The notes under the pieces: model-generated
Told to the model about the DNA's origin: nothing
Database searches by the model: none
What the model saw: the letters and a program-made list of their open reading frames with translations, nothing else
Made by a program: the position numbers and the translations under genes
Assembly (NCBI RefSeq): GCF_022605165.1
Contig: NC_063077.1
Coordinates: 1,054,001-1,118,000 of the forward strand
DNA: 64,000 nucleotides
Source: Purpureocillium takamizusanense
Taxonomy: Eukaryota > Ascomycota > Sordariomycetes > Hypocreales > Ophiocordycipitaceae
Direction of reading: 5' to 3'
In this document: piece by piece, positions 21,581 to 34,400 of the stretch
Numbering within the stretch: the stretch's first letter is position 1
Layout: every line of letters begins with the position of its first letter

Positions 21581-23383
21581 GCAAATGGCAGCCTTAATTT
21601 TGTCAGCTCAGCCCATCTTATGCTGGCGCGCGTGCCCACTTGCGCCAACGGCGGGAGGGAGGGGGGGGGGGGGGTTTATCGACGCGGCGAGAGAAGAGAG
21701 AGGGAGGGAGTCAGCGGACGGATGGATCGGGGGGCCAAGTGAGGCTGCTGCTGTTGCTTGCTGCTAGTAGGTTAGTACCAAGATAGCGAGCGACAGCAGC
21801 CATACAACGAACTACGTACGTACTTGCGCGCCTAAAGTTGACTTTTATTGATGGACAGCAACGACAACTGACAGGCGCTGTGCAATGATGCTTGGAAACC
21901 ACCTAACTTGTTGTTACTGCATGGTAGAGTATACGCTGCGAGGTGTCCAAGTGTGAGGTGAGGTGAGAGGTGAGGCGCCACCAAGTTCACAACCCACTGG
22001 AATTGCTTGGGTGGGGAGTGGGGAGGGTTTGCGGGAGGGCGGGCCGTTCCTGGGCTGGGCGAAACCTTGCCAGTTGCCACTAGAGAGAGGTTGGATGGAT
22101 GGATGGGTGGATGGTGTGCGTGCGTGCGTGCGTCGAGGGCAGCCGGCCAGCCAGCCAGCCAGGTAGGCGAGGGGCATCAAACATCAAATAACCACCAACC
22201 CGGTCTCGCGGTATCATTGTTCTGGCTCATTACCGCGGCCAGCAACGCAACCTTTCTGTATACAAATCCGGACCTCCCTCTCCTCTCCTACCAGATCCGA
22301 TCCGAGAGAATCCGGAAGGCCCTGTTCACGGCCCGCCTGCGGGCCAGCATTCATCCTCTCACGACAAGACAAGCAGCAGCAGCATCGCGTGGCAAAACAA
22401 AGTAAAGTACTATGGCGCGCGAGATCGCCCTGGTCCCAATGCTTTGTAATTTCTGCCGGGAAAATACGAGTCCCCATGTGCAATCTACTACGATTGGGCT
22501 TTTGAGTGACCTGTTTGTTGCACCTCGCTCTCCCTCGTGGCAGAGGTCAGCCTTGGGCGAAGAGTGGGCGCGCTACGCATCGACATCGGCATTGCCCTCG
22601 TGCATTGCCATCTGCAGGACGCCCGTACGAGTCAAACCAAAACCCTAGACATGTTGCGCACCTTTTCTTTTCTTCTTCCTTTTTACCCCGTGGCACTGGA
22701 TCTGTTGCCAAAGGGCTAGGGGATGCGGGATGCGGCCGTCGCTGAGGGTCGCAGCCGAAAGGGCAGGCGCACTGCCACACGAAAGGGCCGTTGCGGCGAG
22801 ACAAGAGGAGAGGGGTTTGTTTCCTAGAGCCTCGCATGTGCTCTCTACTATTCCTAACTCAACTCTGTTCGCTCCTTTGCTCCTTGTCCTTTCTCAATTC
22901 TTTTTTTTCTAGAGAATGGGGAACGGACTGGGCTCGTGGATAGGTAGGGTCGCCGCGAACGGCCGGGCTGGCTTCTATTTCAGGGTCCCCCGGGGCTCGG
23001 CACCCGGCAGCGGCGCGCGCGCCGACTGTGGGGGGCACCTACTTGAGGTAGGCTGGGGCACTCACTCCGGAGTCCACTGTCCGCTGCTCCTCCGTGCCGG
23101 GCGGGAACTTGACTTCTCCGCATTTCTCGCCGCCGCGTACTACAGTATCATAATACCCGCCGCCGCCGCCGGGTGATGAGGTCATTCCGCAATCAACAAC
23201 AACCACACCCACCGCCGCCGCCGTGCCTTTAAACTACCAGCGACCATTTAATAAAAAAGTATCAGGGCTTCTAATTTATGTCCAACTTCCGACGGCGGAC
23301 GAAGTAACGTGCAAAATACTTTGTAATTAGTTTATATCCCTCCCTCCCTCATCTACGCCTGCTGATGTGACATACGGGAAACA

Positions 23384-23537
23384 ATGGGCAAGGAAGAAGA
23401 AGCGCAGGTCCGCTCTTGGGGCTTCGACCACGCCTTTACCTGGACCGACGGGCCGTGAGTTTTCTTGGCTCCTCCCTTGTCCCCCTCTCTCTTTCCCTTC
23501 CTATCTCTCTGCCCCCGCCTCTCTCTCTCTCACTCTC

Positions 23538-23611
<74 letters not shown>

Positions 23612-24034
23612 GTGCTCGCTCTTGCGTTCTCGCTACCCTCATTCCGTACCCTATAATTTTTTTTTTAATTTTAGGGTCTTGGGTTTGGATGAGTGTGAGA
23701 CTGATATCAGAGGCCTTCTCCCGAGGCGTGGAACACATTCTCTAGCAACGCGCACTACGCCCCGCACGCACACGCGGGGAAGACGACGCACCACATCCTC
23801 GCCGGCGACATGACGCTGTGGTACCCGCGCGAGGAGGAGGGGGAGGAAAAGAAGAAGAAGAAGAGGGGGAAGGAAGCGGAGAACGAGGAGGATGGGGCAA
23901 TGGCGGCGGCGGCGGCGGCACCGGTTCACCAAGGGGTCACGTACGGGGTCGGCGCGCGCGTCGATGTCGATGCCGGGAGGGTGCATGAGGTGCGGATGGG
24001 CCCTCGCGGGTGCACGTATGTGGTTGGGGAGTGA
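23384..24034 (+). CDS. Small cupin-domain protein, two exons
   Basis: Exons 23384-23454 and 23746-24034 give 119 residues. The phase-2 junction rebuilds WTDGPNAHYAPHAH, with the cupin metal-site HxH at about residues 31-33. HHILAGDMTLWYP follows, then a charged Glu/Lys/Ala loop, then TYGVGARVDVDAGRVHEVRMGPRGCTYVVGE, the second cupin motif with its conserved His. This matches small single-domain cupins common in ascomycete genomes, whose substrate is generally unknown. The Glu of cupin motif 1 is not evident. The loop between the two motifs is expanded (about 30 residues of Glu, Lys and an Ala run), probably by microsatellite-like growth. No signal peptide, so cytosolic. Start: first ATG, 71 bp before a GTGAGT donor. 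Confidence 0.85.
23455..23745 (+). other. Intron of the cupin gene containing a CT microsatellite
   Basis: GTGAGT donor at 23455 and CTCTAG acceptor ending at 23745. At 291 bp it is longer than most introns here because of the CT tract. Confidence 0.8.
23518..23608. repeat. CT dinucleotide microsatellite in an intron
   Basis: About 45 CT units with a few interruptions (CACT, TGTC), lying wholly in the cupin intron. Frames through it read as Ser-Leu or Arg-Glu repeats and are not genes. Confidence 0.95.
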
Positions 24035-24379
24035 TGGGTCAGAGAGGCGGGTGAGAGGTGCGAGGGCCTGTCGGCAGCATAGTGGCTGGGGGTGTCTTGG
24101 TAAAGGAACAGAGTGAACGTGGTTGGCGATGAAGAGTCGTTGTTGTGTAGTCGTTTATCGTCATGCGTCTTTGACCCCATAGCATTCAGCATACATAGAC
24201 ATACTGTGAGGTGTGTTGTCTCGCTTTGATAGAGATACGTATTGCACGTCCACTTCCACATCACCCACAAGCTCGCTCGCCCAAGGCTTCCACTCCCGAG
24301 GCAACGGTGCAGAACCAGTACGACATGATGCTAGTACAAACTTCGCCCCAAAATCCTGCTTGCACGGTTCGCCATCCCA
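24035..24379. other. Convergent intergenic region (cupin / small disordered protein)
   Basis: About 345 bp between two convergent stop codons. Nothing recognised; expected to hold both 3' UTRs. Confidence 0.5.
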
Positions 24380-24976
24380 TCAAAGCCGCTCGCTGGCCAC
24401 CTCCTCCGCCGATGTCGGTAGTCTATCCTCCGCACCGGGGTAATCCTCTCTCGCTTTGCCGCGGTACCCGGTCTCGTAGTCCCTGTCGAAGCCGCGCTCG
24501 TGCGCCGGGTCCGTGGAGTTGATGCCGACGCCCTCGAGCCCCGCGCCGTCCCTGCTCCGCTTGCCTCCGTGCAGTTCCTGACTCGTCATGCCTTGGCCCG
24601 GGTGGCCGAGCCCCCGGTGCACGCCCGCGGATGTTGCCCCCGGCGGCGTGTCCGACGCCGCCGTCGGTACGGAGGCGCCACCTCCCGATGGCACCGTCTC
24701 GTTGACCGGCCGCGGCTGGAAGGTCCGGCTCGCCGGCGCGGTGCCCGGGAGGTGGGTTTCGGCGTGGAATTCTGGCAGGTGGTCCTTGCCGACCTTTGTG
24801 CCGCGTTCGTACTGGGCAACGGGAGAAAACGCGGCCGGTTAGCTTCCTTGTTGCCGCACTTGCTACTCCGAAACATTGCTTCCCCCTTTGGTCGTCAACA
24901 GCTCCGGTGGTGCCACCTTGCTCCTGAACTCGCCCTGCGCGGCCGTCATGGCGTCGGAGTTCTTGCTTGCTGACAT
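24380..24976 (-). CDS. Small hydrophilic disordered protein, two exons
   Basis: Exons 24917-24976 and 24380-24811 give 163 residues. The 105-bp intron has an AAG|GTGGCA donor, a CTAAC branch and a CCCAG acceptor, joining GEFRSK to YERGTKVGKDH in phase 0. The protein is rich in Gly, Thr, Ser, Glu and Asp, with no membrane segment or Cys pattern. The central block SGGGASVPTAASDTPPGATS then GLGHPGQGMTSQELHGGKR resembles small conserved ascomycete proteins of unknown function that I recall only loosely. The C-terminus is acidic (EDRLPTSAEEVASERL). The composition resembles hydrophilin/LEA-like stress proteins, but that is a compositional analogy, not an identification. Confidence 0.7.
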
Positions 24977-27900
24977 GTTGATATCCTGTGCGACGTCTCT
25001 GCTTCACATTCTTCTTTTGTTGGCGAACAATTGTCTAGAAGTGCGACGCCACAGACGACTGGCGTCTACCAATACATATATTGAGCGGCGCCCTCGTCCG
25101 ACGTTCATGACGGGACGTGATGTCAACAACAAATCATTCGTAATTACGTCATACTGGACATCACGCGCGCGACGCAGTGTCTCCTTTCCTTCTGCGTTGG
25201 ATGAGGACTGGCAGAATCTGTGGTTCATCGCATCCTCGGTGGGAACTTCGCTGAGCGTTATGTCGTTGCGAAGTGCCAAGTGTGGAGCGGACTTGGAGCA
25301 GACCTCCGATGCAGGCGTCTTCAACGTCGTCATCCGCGGATGGCCTCATTGGGCGCTCTTTCTGCGAGGACGAACTTGCAGCACGATCATGTCGATTGCA
25401 AGTGGCGTGGACCATTGTATGAGCATTCTTGCGACAGACCAGGTTCACTGAGCCGAGGTCTACGAACTTCAGCTCGTCAACCGCGCCGCCACCTGTTCGT
25501 CCGCACCGTCTGATTGTTCGCGTCAACCGAGCGCCAATGTGCGCATCGGCTCCACAGCATGGCTTCGGAACGGTGTCCAGCCGGCAGGTTGCAGATTCAG
25601 GGCCGGTAGACTTACAAACTCAAATTGAAGCAGTACTTGGGGAGGCGCGCGCGTCACAAAACGACTTGTCTCTCCATAAATTCGTTCGATGCGGCAGGCG
25701 TCGACCCCTCCGTCGGTGCTGAAAGCTTGACCAACGCCGAACTCAAAACGTCGGCTGGGGCTGATTTGCTCGTCCTCAGACATGGATCGCTTGAATGATT
25801 GTCGAGTCCTTCAATGACCTGGCTCGCGGTCGCTTAGAAAACAGAGCAGGTTCTGAAACAGTACCTGACATTCATTACGCCGCGCGCTGGATGGCTTGGC
25901 ACTCGATCGCGCCAATGATGGTGGGCATCGATCGTGCATCGCGATGCCAGCGCGGAGCGGAACCTGATCAGGGAAACCGTCCCATGCCCATTTTGGGGCC
26001 ACACCATCCCAGCAGCACCGCCCAGCGTGGCTGACGACCAACACGAGCGCCTCCTCCCATCCTCCGTCAGCGGTATAGTGTGTGGCGCATCCTGGGGCTC
26101 GAGTGTCCTGGTTGGCAGCAAAACAGGACGCCGTTGAATCCGGGGAAGCGAACAAGAAACAGCAGCACACCGGATTCGGCCGCTGCATGCATGGCCGGCT
26201 GCCAAGGCCACGGCCCCAAAGTCAACAGACGACAGCTGCACGGGGCAGCATCGGGGACGCGGTTGCGTGGTCGGCCGATTCCGTGGCAACAATGTATTCC
26301 CTACCCCGACTGAGTTTCACGTTGGGGTTAGAGTTGTTTCGCCATTCCAGTGGCAATAGGCCGGTGACGACCGAAAGGGAAATGAGTCGCCCTGCAATTG
26401 TTCGTTATCGACCAGGACGGGGAGCGGGCAGCTTGTCAATGCTCCTGAGTCCTCAGGTTCCCCCCCGTCAAGTCCATCAAAGGCCCAACCAAGGTGCCAC
26501 AGCCGGGGCCGCAGGGGCTGCGGGGGCTGCGGGGACCGCCGGGGCCGTCGAGTTGTCGTGTCGCCCGCGAAATTACACGGTTGGAGAGCGAGGGGTCGCC
26601 GAGAGAAGCAAACAGTCGGCACACCGTCCTTGATAGACGTCCGCACGCGCACAACAGACCGCATGTCTCAAAGCACGGAACAGGCGGCGTCCTTGTTGCC
26701 AATCAAACGGCCGTGCAGCAGGAGGCGCGGGCGCTGCTTGGTGGGCTTCACCCCGTCATCGTCCTCAGCTCCCAGAGTGCCCATTGCTGGCGAGCTGGAC
26801 GGGCTTCGGCCACGTCTCAGACGATTGGGTCTCCGGGCTCCTGACGGGGGCTGCTACGCCTGGCCCTTGCCGCCAAGGACTTGCGCTCCGCTGGCTGCCA
26901 ACGACGCATGGCGGAGCTCGTCATTCAACAAGGTGGTGCTGTTTGCCGTGCTGCAGCCCATCCAACTCGGTGTTAGCCATAGCTGACAGCGGCCGCGTGC
27001 ATCTCGAGGCACACTGCCTGCACAACACAACGCTACGCCGCCCAAGTGGGTGTGCGCGGTGCCTCGCCGACCGGCACCAACGGCTGTTCTAATATTGCTT
27101 CAGGACGCCGTCGAAAGGCTGTTTCCCGCGATCCAAAGCTTGTTCCTGCTTGTGGGTGGGCGGCGAGAGCTGACCGGCCGGGCTGAGCGGCTGTGGCGGG
27201 AGGAAGCGGGCGGCGGCGCGGTCGGTGGAGGTGTCAAGAGGAGGCGAGGGAGGCGAGGGAGGCGAGTCGAAGAAGAAAGCAGTCAGTGGTGGTGAAGTGA
27301 GCCGCCAACAATCATAATTACCATGCCCACATTGACGCCGAGATGCGAGATGTATATGACATACTATCCTTTGCACCTACCGTAGGAACGAATGGAGGCA
27401 ATGATGCCTTATTAGTAGTAGTCCGGCTGCCATCATCGGTCACAGCAGGCGCGTCCCGCCCGCAGTCACTCCTCTCCTGCCTGCAGCCTGCAACAGCCCA
27501 GAAACCGGCAACCGGCAACCCCTCAGCTACACTTCCCCGGCCTTGATTGCGCCTTCCCGGCCTGCCAAGGTTGACTTGATTGCGACTGCGACTTCCTTGA
27601 TACTTCGCAACCCTCCAACTCTCCTTCCTCTCCATACCAAGTAACGAAGTACCCTTACCACTACGTACTCGCTGCATCAAATCCTGGCTCCTGATCTTCA
27701 CTTCTCCTCCACCTTTCCTACTTGCCTGCCCGCCTGCAGGCCTGTCCAAGTCATAACAGGCGCCAACCTCATACACTCCGTCGCCTCCCCCCCATCCTGT
27801 TTCGTGTGCTTTCACCTCGCCTCACCGTCTCTCTCCTCTCCCCTCCAGCCTCTGTTCCTCTCTCCCGCGCAAAGGCCCCCCTTTGTCCTTTCCAGCCAGG

Positions 27901-28134
27901 GCCCCGCCGCCCAAGCCGGCAATCAGAGCGTCTCGTCTGAAAGAATGCTCACATCGAGCGTCACGGCGGCATAAGCGAGCGGCCAAAGCTCACGTCACCA
28001 CCAATGGGTCGCTAACTGCATAAGCCCACGCGTCACGGCAGCTCATATATCCTGCTCGTCGCCGCCCGCTGTGGCTCCTCTCCCCTCGCCATCCTTGCGA
28101 GTTCACGAGGGGCAGCCAAGGCGTCGTCTCATCA
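24977..28134. other. Divergent intergenic region, no gene recognised
   Basis: About 3.2 kb between a minus-strand and a plus-strand gene start. Open frames here are overlapping and lack motifs. The last ~700 bp (27,400-28,130) is pyrimidine-rich on the plus strand, as expected for a fungal promoter/5' UTR of the gene starting at 28,135. Confidence 0.5.
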
Positions 28135-30907
28135 ATGGGCAACTCCACGTCGTCCGAGGCGTCGCGCAAGGCGCCCCAGAAGCTCTCCAAGCCGCGACCA
28201 CCAGGCCATGTCTCAGCAACCGACTTCTTGAGCCCGAGCAGCCTGTCTGCTTCCAGCGGCGACCGATACTGCGAGAGCTACCTCGCCGGATCCCGTGTGC
28301 TCTCCGTCGAGGACTTTCCCTCCTATACCCACGACCCTATCGCGGCCCGCAAGGATGCGTTCCGGACCTCTTCAGGTCATCTGTCGAATTCAACGCCAGG
28401 GCTCGGCGCAATCGATGTTGGCGAGTCGACGCAGGTACGGGACCCGCAGACGCAACAAAGAGGACGGAGCAGCGGTGTGTCTCGCTCCGACACAACCAGG
28501 CAGCCCGACCGGCCCAAGTCCATGGTGGTTGACAGAAGCGCGGTGCAGCCCGTGGCTCGCGCTGCCAGGTTCGTACTCGGAATCCGGACCGGTAGTCGCA
28601 TGTAGGAAGCTTACACCTGACAGCGCGCACAACAGCAGGCGACGACATGTGCGATCAAGCCCAGACCCTCTGCCGGCTGGGGCACATTACCTGGATCACT
28701 TGCAGCTTATGGTCCTGCACAACGTTCAGTCGGCAGTTTCGGTCCCAACGTGTGAGTCGATTGCCTCACAAGACCCCTCATGTCAATCCACTCGCCCGGA
28801 AGACCACGACAGCGGTGAAGTCCCGCGCCACGGGCATGAAGCACTGCCGTCCATACCAGTGCGTCGACGCTCGCTCATTCAAACGCCGGGCCTCGCCACT
28901 CGCGTCGCTCGAGAGTCTCCGCGAGTCCTGACCAAGACGAAAATTGAACGACGACACACAATTATTGAGACAGAGGCGCTCCATGTGCCCACGCCACGTG
29001 TCGACAAGTATCTCTCGTTGACTTCTCACCTACACGATGGGGAGCCTGGAGAACGCGCCGTCACGCCATGTGAAGCAGATTACCAACAACTTGGGGGTAT
29101 GAAGTTTGGAACATTGCGCATCATGAACGGCTCACCCGCCATCAGCCCCGGTTCAGAACCCGTCGAAAATGAGGAGACTTGCGAAATCTATTCAGAAGGA
29201 TCGTTTGGGCAAGCCCGTGTCAGCACTCTAGAACCTTCGTGGCCATTGCGTGCACCTACGGCACCACCTGTACGCCAACAGCGAGACGACTCAGCTGAAA
29301 CTCTAGAGGTGGGAATTTCTCAGATGCTTGGCTGCGCCGTGAAGACGGTCACACCCGCCACCGCTCTCACTTCTCACCCCATCAATGTCGCGCATGTGTC
29401 CAATTCATGGCAAGCAGCGGAACAGTCAGAGCGCGAATGGCATGCCACGCCGTACTTTGCTAGCCAAGACCCAGATGCGTTCACGCCGGACGGCACCGAC
29501 GACTTGGACTACCTATCGCCAGAGGTCTTCAATGTGAGATTGGATCCCAACGCCAAGTCAAGCAGTACCTCCAAATTACCTATCCCGAGCATGGACGAAC
29601 GTCGCTCCGTGACTAGGTCGGATAGCGGTTTCGTGTCAGCCTCTACCTCGTCGTCTTCCAGCTCTCGTGCGGCGGTCTCCAACGCCGACAGTGGTTATAG
29701 TTCCAGTTTCTCATTGCGGTCACTCCGTTCGAGCACGAAAAGTCAAGATCGGGAAACAGCACATGCTGTCAGCCCTGGCAGCCCTCACAAGGCCGGACCT
29801 ATGCGGTCCCTTACAGAGAGATCTAAAAGGCCAAATCTGAAGTCGTCTCGAGGTTCCTCGGATCTTGTTGTGGCGCGAGACAAAACTCGTCGGCTAATAA
29901 AGGCAGACAAGAACGGGAGTCTGCCCAAGTCGCCTCATGCAGCTCATGTTCGCTCAACATCCCTGGAGGCAGCGACGACATCATCCGACGCCCGCCACGA
30001 GGCCAAGCAGCATGTGTTGCGTAGATTTGGCCAGCCGAGGAGGCAGAACGTCCAAACAGCCTACACATCCCATGACTTATACGATTCCATCCCTGCGGTA
30101 CCCTCGGACATTCAGGAGAGTCTTCACGAACACAATGGCCTCTTTCCAACGGCGTCGAAGCGCGTCGCTTTGCGGGTGGAGTCCAGTCAGGAGACTCTGA
30201 AGACTATTGTGAGCATGGACAGCCTGTGTGTCGGGGAGCAGACGGCGGCGGCATCGAAATCCACTTCTAAAGACTTGCCTGCTACGAACACGCATAATCA
30301 GCAATCAATTTCTCAGGTTGACCTTGGCCCAAATCGCGCGGCAGGACAATCCATCAGGCGAAAGCCCGTCGGCTCAGGAGTACAGCACCACGCCGCATCG
30401 ACGACATCCGGGAAAACCCAACCTCGTTACGGTCGTGATGATCCCGCGCACTTGCTCAGTAGCCGCGCATCAGCGCCGGACCTACCCAGAACTGGTGCTC
30501 GGCCGTTGGTGACACCTAGGGACCGAACACAAAACGATAAGAAGTCGCCACCCATCTCTCTACGCTCTGGCACCTTCAGACCTTCTCTGCCACCACCTTC
30601 ACACAATTTGGGTCATCCAAAGTCCACACCCTCCTTGTCGCAAGCCAACAGCCAGGACAGCCTGCGACGTCATCGCAAAGATCCGTCACAGTCACAGCCT
30701 GAAGGCCAGTCTCTCGCGGGGTCGTCGCACCACCAGACACGACATAGTTATTCAGGGACAAGACGGCCGCCTCCTCAAGTGTATCGAGACTCGCTGCTGC
30801 GTCACCGGAGCGGCAGCGCACCCCGATACGACGACAATGGTCAACAATACCGCATCCTTCACAGCTACAATTCCCCGGCATACAAAAATTCTCCCATTTG
30901 GGGCTAG
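28135..30907 (+). CDS. Ser-rich, disordered protein with N-myristoylation motif
   Basis: Exons 28135-28568 and 28636-30907 give 901 residues. The 67-bp intron has an AG|GTTCGT donor, a CTGAC branch and an AACAG acceptor. The N-terminus MGNSTSSEAS fits the N-myristoylation consensus (Gly2, Ser/Thr at position 6), so the protein may be anchored to the plasma or an internal membrane. The rest is Ser/Thr/Pro/Arg-rich, with a poly-Ser patch and SDSGF/ADSGYSSS motifs (encoded near 29,620-29,740) and many basic-Ser stretches that look like phosphorylation targets. No enzyme fold is apparent. Proteins with this layout occur in Sordariomycetes as hypothetical proteins. Function unknown; a signalling scaffold is conceivable. 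The donor is not the canonical GTRAGT type, so the intron boundary is the weakest part of the model. Confidence 0.8.
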
Positions 30908-31446
30908 CCGCCCTCTTACCTTCACATCGCATTGCATTTCAGATACCACACACGGGTTGCGCATTTTTGGAGCAAGGCTTTTTACATATACCCACTGCAC
31001 GACACACGCCATCCGACATGCTCAACACAGTCTCTGTCGCTCCAGCCAGCGTACTGGGTGCTGTTGCTATCTTCGCCTTCTTTTCTTGGATTTTTCACAT
31101 GTACATGGGAACACTGTGTTCGCGAGCCGGCACCCACAGGAGTGTATATACGGGATCCTGCATCACTTTGTTATATGGCTTCACGGCTTTGCGCCTTGCT
31201 CTTATTCGACGGTCTTTGCTGGATTTGTGGGCAAATATACCTTTTCTGGGCTTTGGGCGGTAGGGCGCAAGGTATTGGGTGGAAAGATGAAACAGGTCGC
31301 AAGGATCAACGGGCATGAGCCGTAGATGATTGCCATTCAAATTCATACAGCGTCGTGTCAACTTCAAGAGTGCACCTCGTATATATACTCAGGCTTTTCA
31401 TATATGCACGTTTGACCGCGCGAGACTAGGCACCAGACCGAGCACC
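30908..31446. other. Convergent intergenic region (Ser-rich protein / beta-galactosidase)
   Basis: About 540 bp between two convergent stop codons. It is more AT-rich than its surroundings, with no motif or repeat recognised. Confidence 0.55.
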
Positions 31447-34400
31447 TCAATATGCACTCTCGCGTGTGGTGTACTTTGGCCCGCGAACCAGATGGACCGT
31501 CTCCCTACCGGTCAAGACGGGAGTGCTAGCCTTGATCTTGAGGATGGGAACCTTGGCGCCACCCTCCTCGAGAGCCCAGACGGCGACGCCAATCCAGTTG
31601 TCGCCGCGGTGGTTGAGGATGCCCTCGGGAACGGGGAACTCGGTCTGGGGACCGATGTTGGATGCGTACTTGCCAAACTGGAAGCCGTTGACGTAGAGGA
31701 TGGCGCGGTAAGCCTTTGCGTTGGCGTCGTCGCTCTTGCCAAATGCAATGGACAGGGGGATGTCGTACTCGTCGGCGGGGAGGTTGAGGGTGACGAGGGT
31801 GGTGTAGAAGGCGAGGCCGGGCCTGTCGAGGCCGTCCATGGGGCGGCTGCCCTGGCCGTTGGAGGAGAACTTGTCAAGGGGCGGGTAGGGGTAGTGGTAG
31901 CCCTGGCGCTCGAAGAAGAGGCCGCCCTCGTTGAGGGGTCCGCGGAAGCGGTCGCTGTACGACTCGCCGCCGAGGTTGCCCGTAATCTTCCAGGGAGATA
32001 TCTTCGTTGTCGCGCCGCTGCTGTTGCTGTTGCTGTCTGAGGAGACGAGCTCGTAGTTGAGGATGCCGCGCGGGGATTTCATATCGTCCGTGCCCGAGTT
32101 GAGGTCCTCGTTGAGGCCCATGTTGTCGACGACGATGGTGAGGACGTAGCTAGTCCCGGCGATGAGGCTGGCCCCGAGGGAAAAGGCGCCGTCGTTGTAG
32201 TCCGAGGCCTCGTCGTTCCTGTACGAGCCGAGGAAGGTGCCGTTAAGCCACACGGCGTACGAGTAGGCGCTGCCGCCCTTGGTCGTGAGCTTGAGCTGCG
32301 TCTCGGCGCCGCTGGCGGCGAAGTGGCCCCGGAAGACAAGCGTTCCCGTGTTGAAGCCGTAGTCGGAGCCATACAGGGAGACGGGTGTCTTGAGCGGCTC
32401 GACTGTGTTGTTGCTCGACGTGTGGTCTGCCGTGGGCCAGTGCGAGTCGTCGTAGCCGGGTTGTATCTCGGGCAGGGAGTCAATCTTGTGCCACTCCACG
32501 TGGTCGAGATCGGGGATCGGGAACGACGGGGCGTTCACGGTGATTTTCGCAACCCAGTTTCCCAAGGAATTGTTCGTGTACTGCGTCACCTTGCTGTTCA
32601 CGCGCAGCTCGGACGTGCCGCTCGGCGCCCCAATCACCTCCATCTCAGTCGTCTTATTAAAATCTGCCTTTACGTTGAGCGTGGCGCCGTCGACGGAAAC
32701 GGAGCGAACGAGGTAGCCGCCATTAATGATGACGGCTTCAGGATTCATGACGGAGCTGCCATATGCGCTCCCGTTGGCGGGCAGCACGGGAACCCAGTAG
32801 TCATACGCCGCATTGCGATCTGTCACGTTAGCTGCGCGGTGGTCGGCAAAAGGGGCGGGACGTACCAATGAGATAGACCGTGAGACTACCAATGTTGACA
32901 GACTGTCGCTGTGGTGCCGTGTGCCACTGGACCAACGTTTTGCCGCCTGATACACGGACGGTGACGCTGCTGGCATCGCTCTGACTAGAGGGAGGAATAC
33001 CGTCGTATGCAAATTCATGTGTTTCGTTGGGTCCACCGTACATGATGAGCAGAGTCTTGTTCCCAAATTTCTTCCATGTGAGAATCTCGCATGACGAATA
33101 GAGCAGCTTATGGTCAGGTCCAACAACATAATCTGTGACGTGGACCTTGGAGTCGCGCCGGCCTAGCGTGAGCGTCGAGTTGCCAATCTGCGGGATAGTG
33201 ACGACGCCGGCCGATGTGGGGAGCTTGAGCTTATACGAGACTGAATCCGTGCTCGAATAGTCGGCATGACGAGAGACAAAGAAACCGCCAGTCTTGTCTG
33301 CGGTGAGCGGCGTAATGGCGATCGCGGCGTTGTCGCTATAGGATGTGGTGCTAAGGTCTCCCGGAACGGTGAGGAGATAATTGGGGGACACTTTGAGAAA
33401 CTCGCCCTGGAGCTTGAGCTCCGAGTACTTTTCTCTGTCGATGACTCGGTTTTCCTTGATGGCCTGTGCACATTGAGCTTCTTGACCCCATTTCGAAGGC
33501 GTTCACGCTTACAGCTCCATAATCGTAGGACGTGTAGCCACCCGGGTGTCCGAGGTTACCCCAGTTCGTCCCGCCGTAGACCTAGATGTGTCAGTCGATG
33601 GGGGGGTTGCTTGTCATTTTCACTCACCATGTATTGGCTGAAGATGGTCACTCCGGCAGCGAGATTGTTCTTATTGAAGACGCGGGCAAACTCGTGATTG
33701 ACGAGGGCCGCACACTGGTCAACCCCAGACCCGCCCCACGGGTCGTAAGAGCCTCCTTGAAACTACGCAGAGTCAGCGTATGGTCCATCATGTCAACGAG
33801 CGCAGACAGCTCACCTCGATGATGGCATACGGTGTCGTTGGGCTTTGCTTGACGTGCCGTTGGTGCAGGTCTGTTGGCAACTTCCCTGCCGGCCAATCGG
33901 ACGGTTTGTCCTGCGCCTATAGTCAGTTCAACCGCACTACTCTGGGTTTCGAACTCGCGGTTGTCACTTACACAGTCGAACCCAAGAGGGTAATTGTCAT
34001 GACCCTTGCCCCGTGTAAGTGCGCTTCCCGGTCTTGCTGGTTGGATATCAACTCACATAGATGTCCATCTGGCCCGTGCCACTTCCCGGCGCGTAGTAAC
34101 CGTACGGACCAACGTCGTTGTTGATCATTGGCATGACGATCCCCGCTCTCCGAGCCTGATCGATCACGTACTGCATGTACTTGCCATTCGGAAACGGGAT
34201 CTTGTAGCCGTAGCTGTACTCATTTTCCGGTTGGAAGAGCACGACAGGACCCCCGTTGGTGATTTGGTGCTTGGCGATGATGCCGCAAACGCGCGCCATA
34301 TAGCTGTAGGCAAGTTCGGTCAGTAATAAAGCGCGCATCGACCAGCGCGCATCTTCTTAGCGGGCCAACTCACTTGTCAGTAGAGCCGAGGAAGTCGCCC

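Larger units (their letters stand above)
20163..23383. other. Divergent intergenic region between the PLC and cupin genes, repeat-rich
   Basis: About 3.2 kb without a supportable gene. It should contain the promoters of the minus-strand PLC and the plus-strand cupin gene. It holds TGG, AGCAC and AAGGC repeats, a 14-G run at 21661-21674, GTGC units near 22117-22132 and GCC units near 23158-23172. Confidence 0.55.

Noticed and set aside
23046..23090. Possible second copy of the inverted-repeat terminus (CTCCGGAGT context)
   Set aside because: Only a short palindromic core is shared with the element at 3007-3423; the flanks do not match.
23416..23745. Ser/Leu-repeat and Arg/Glu-repeat proteins across 23,416-23,745
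   Set aside because: They are translations of the CT microsatellite inside the cupin intron.
31447..33129. Reading the beta-galactosidase C-terminal frame as an independent 560-residue gene
   Set aside because: The part before 32,819 is intron plus antisense-frame sequence. Splicing at 32820-32865 joins the frame cleanly to the upstream GH35 exons.
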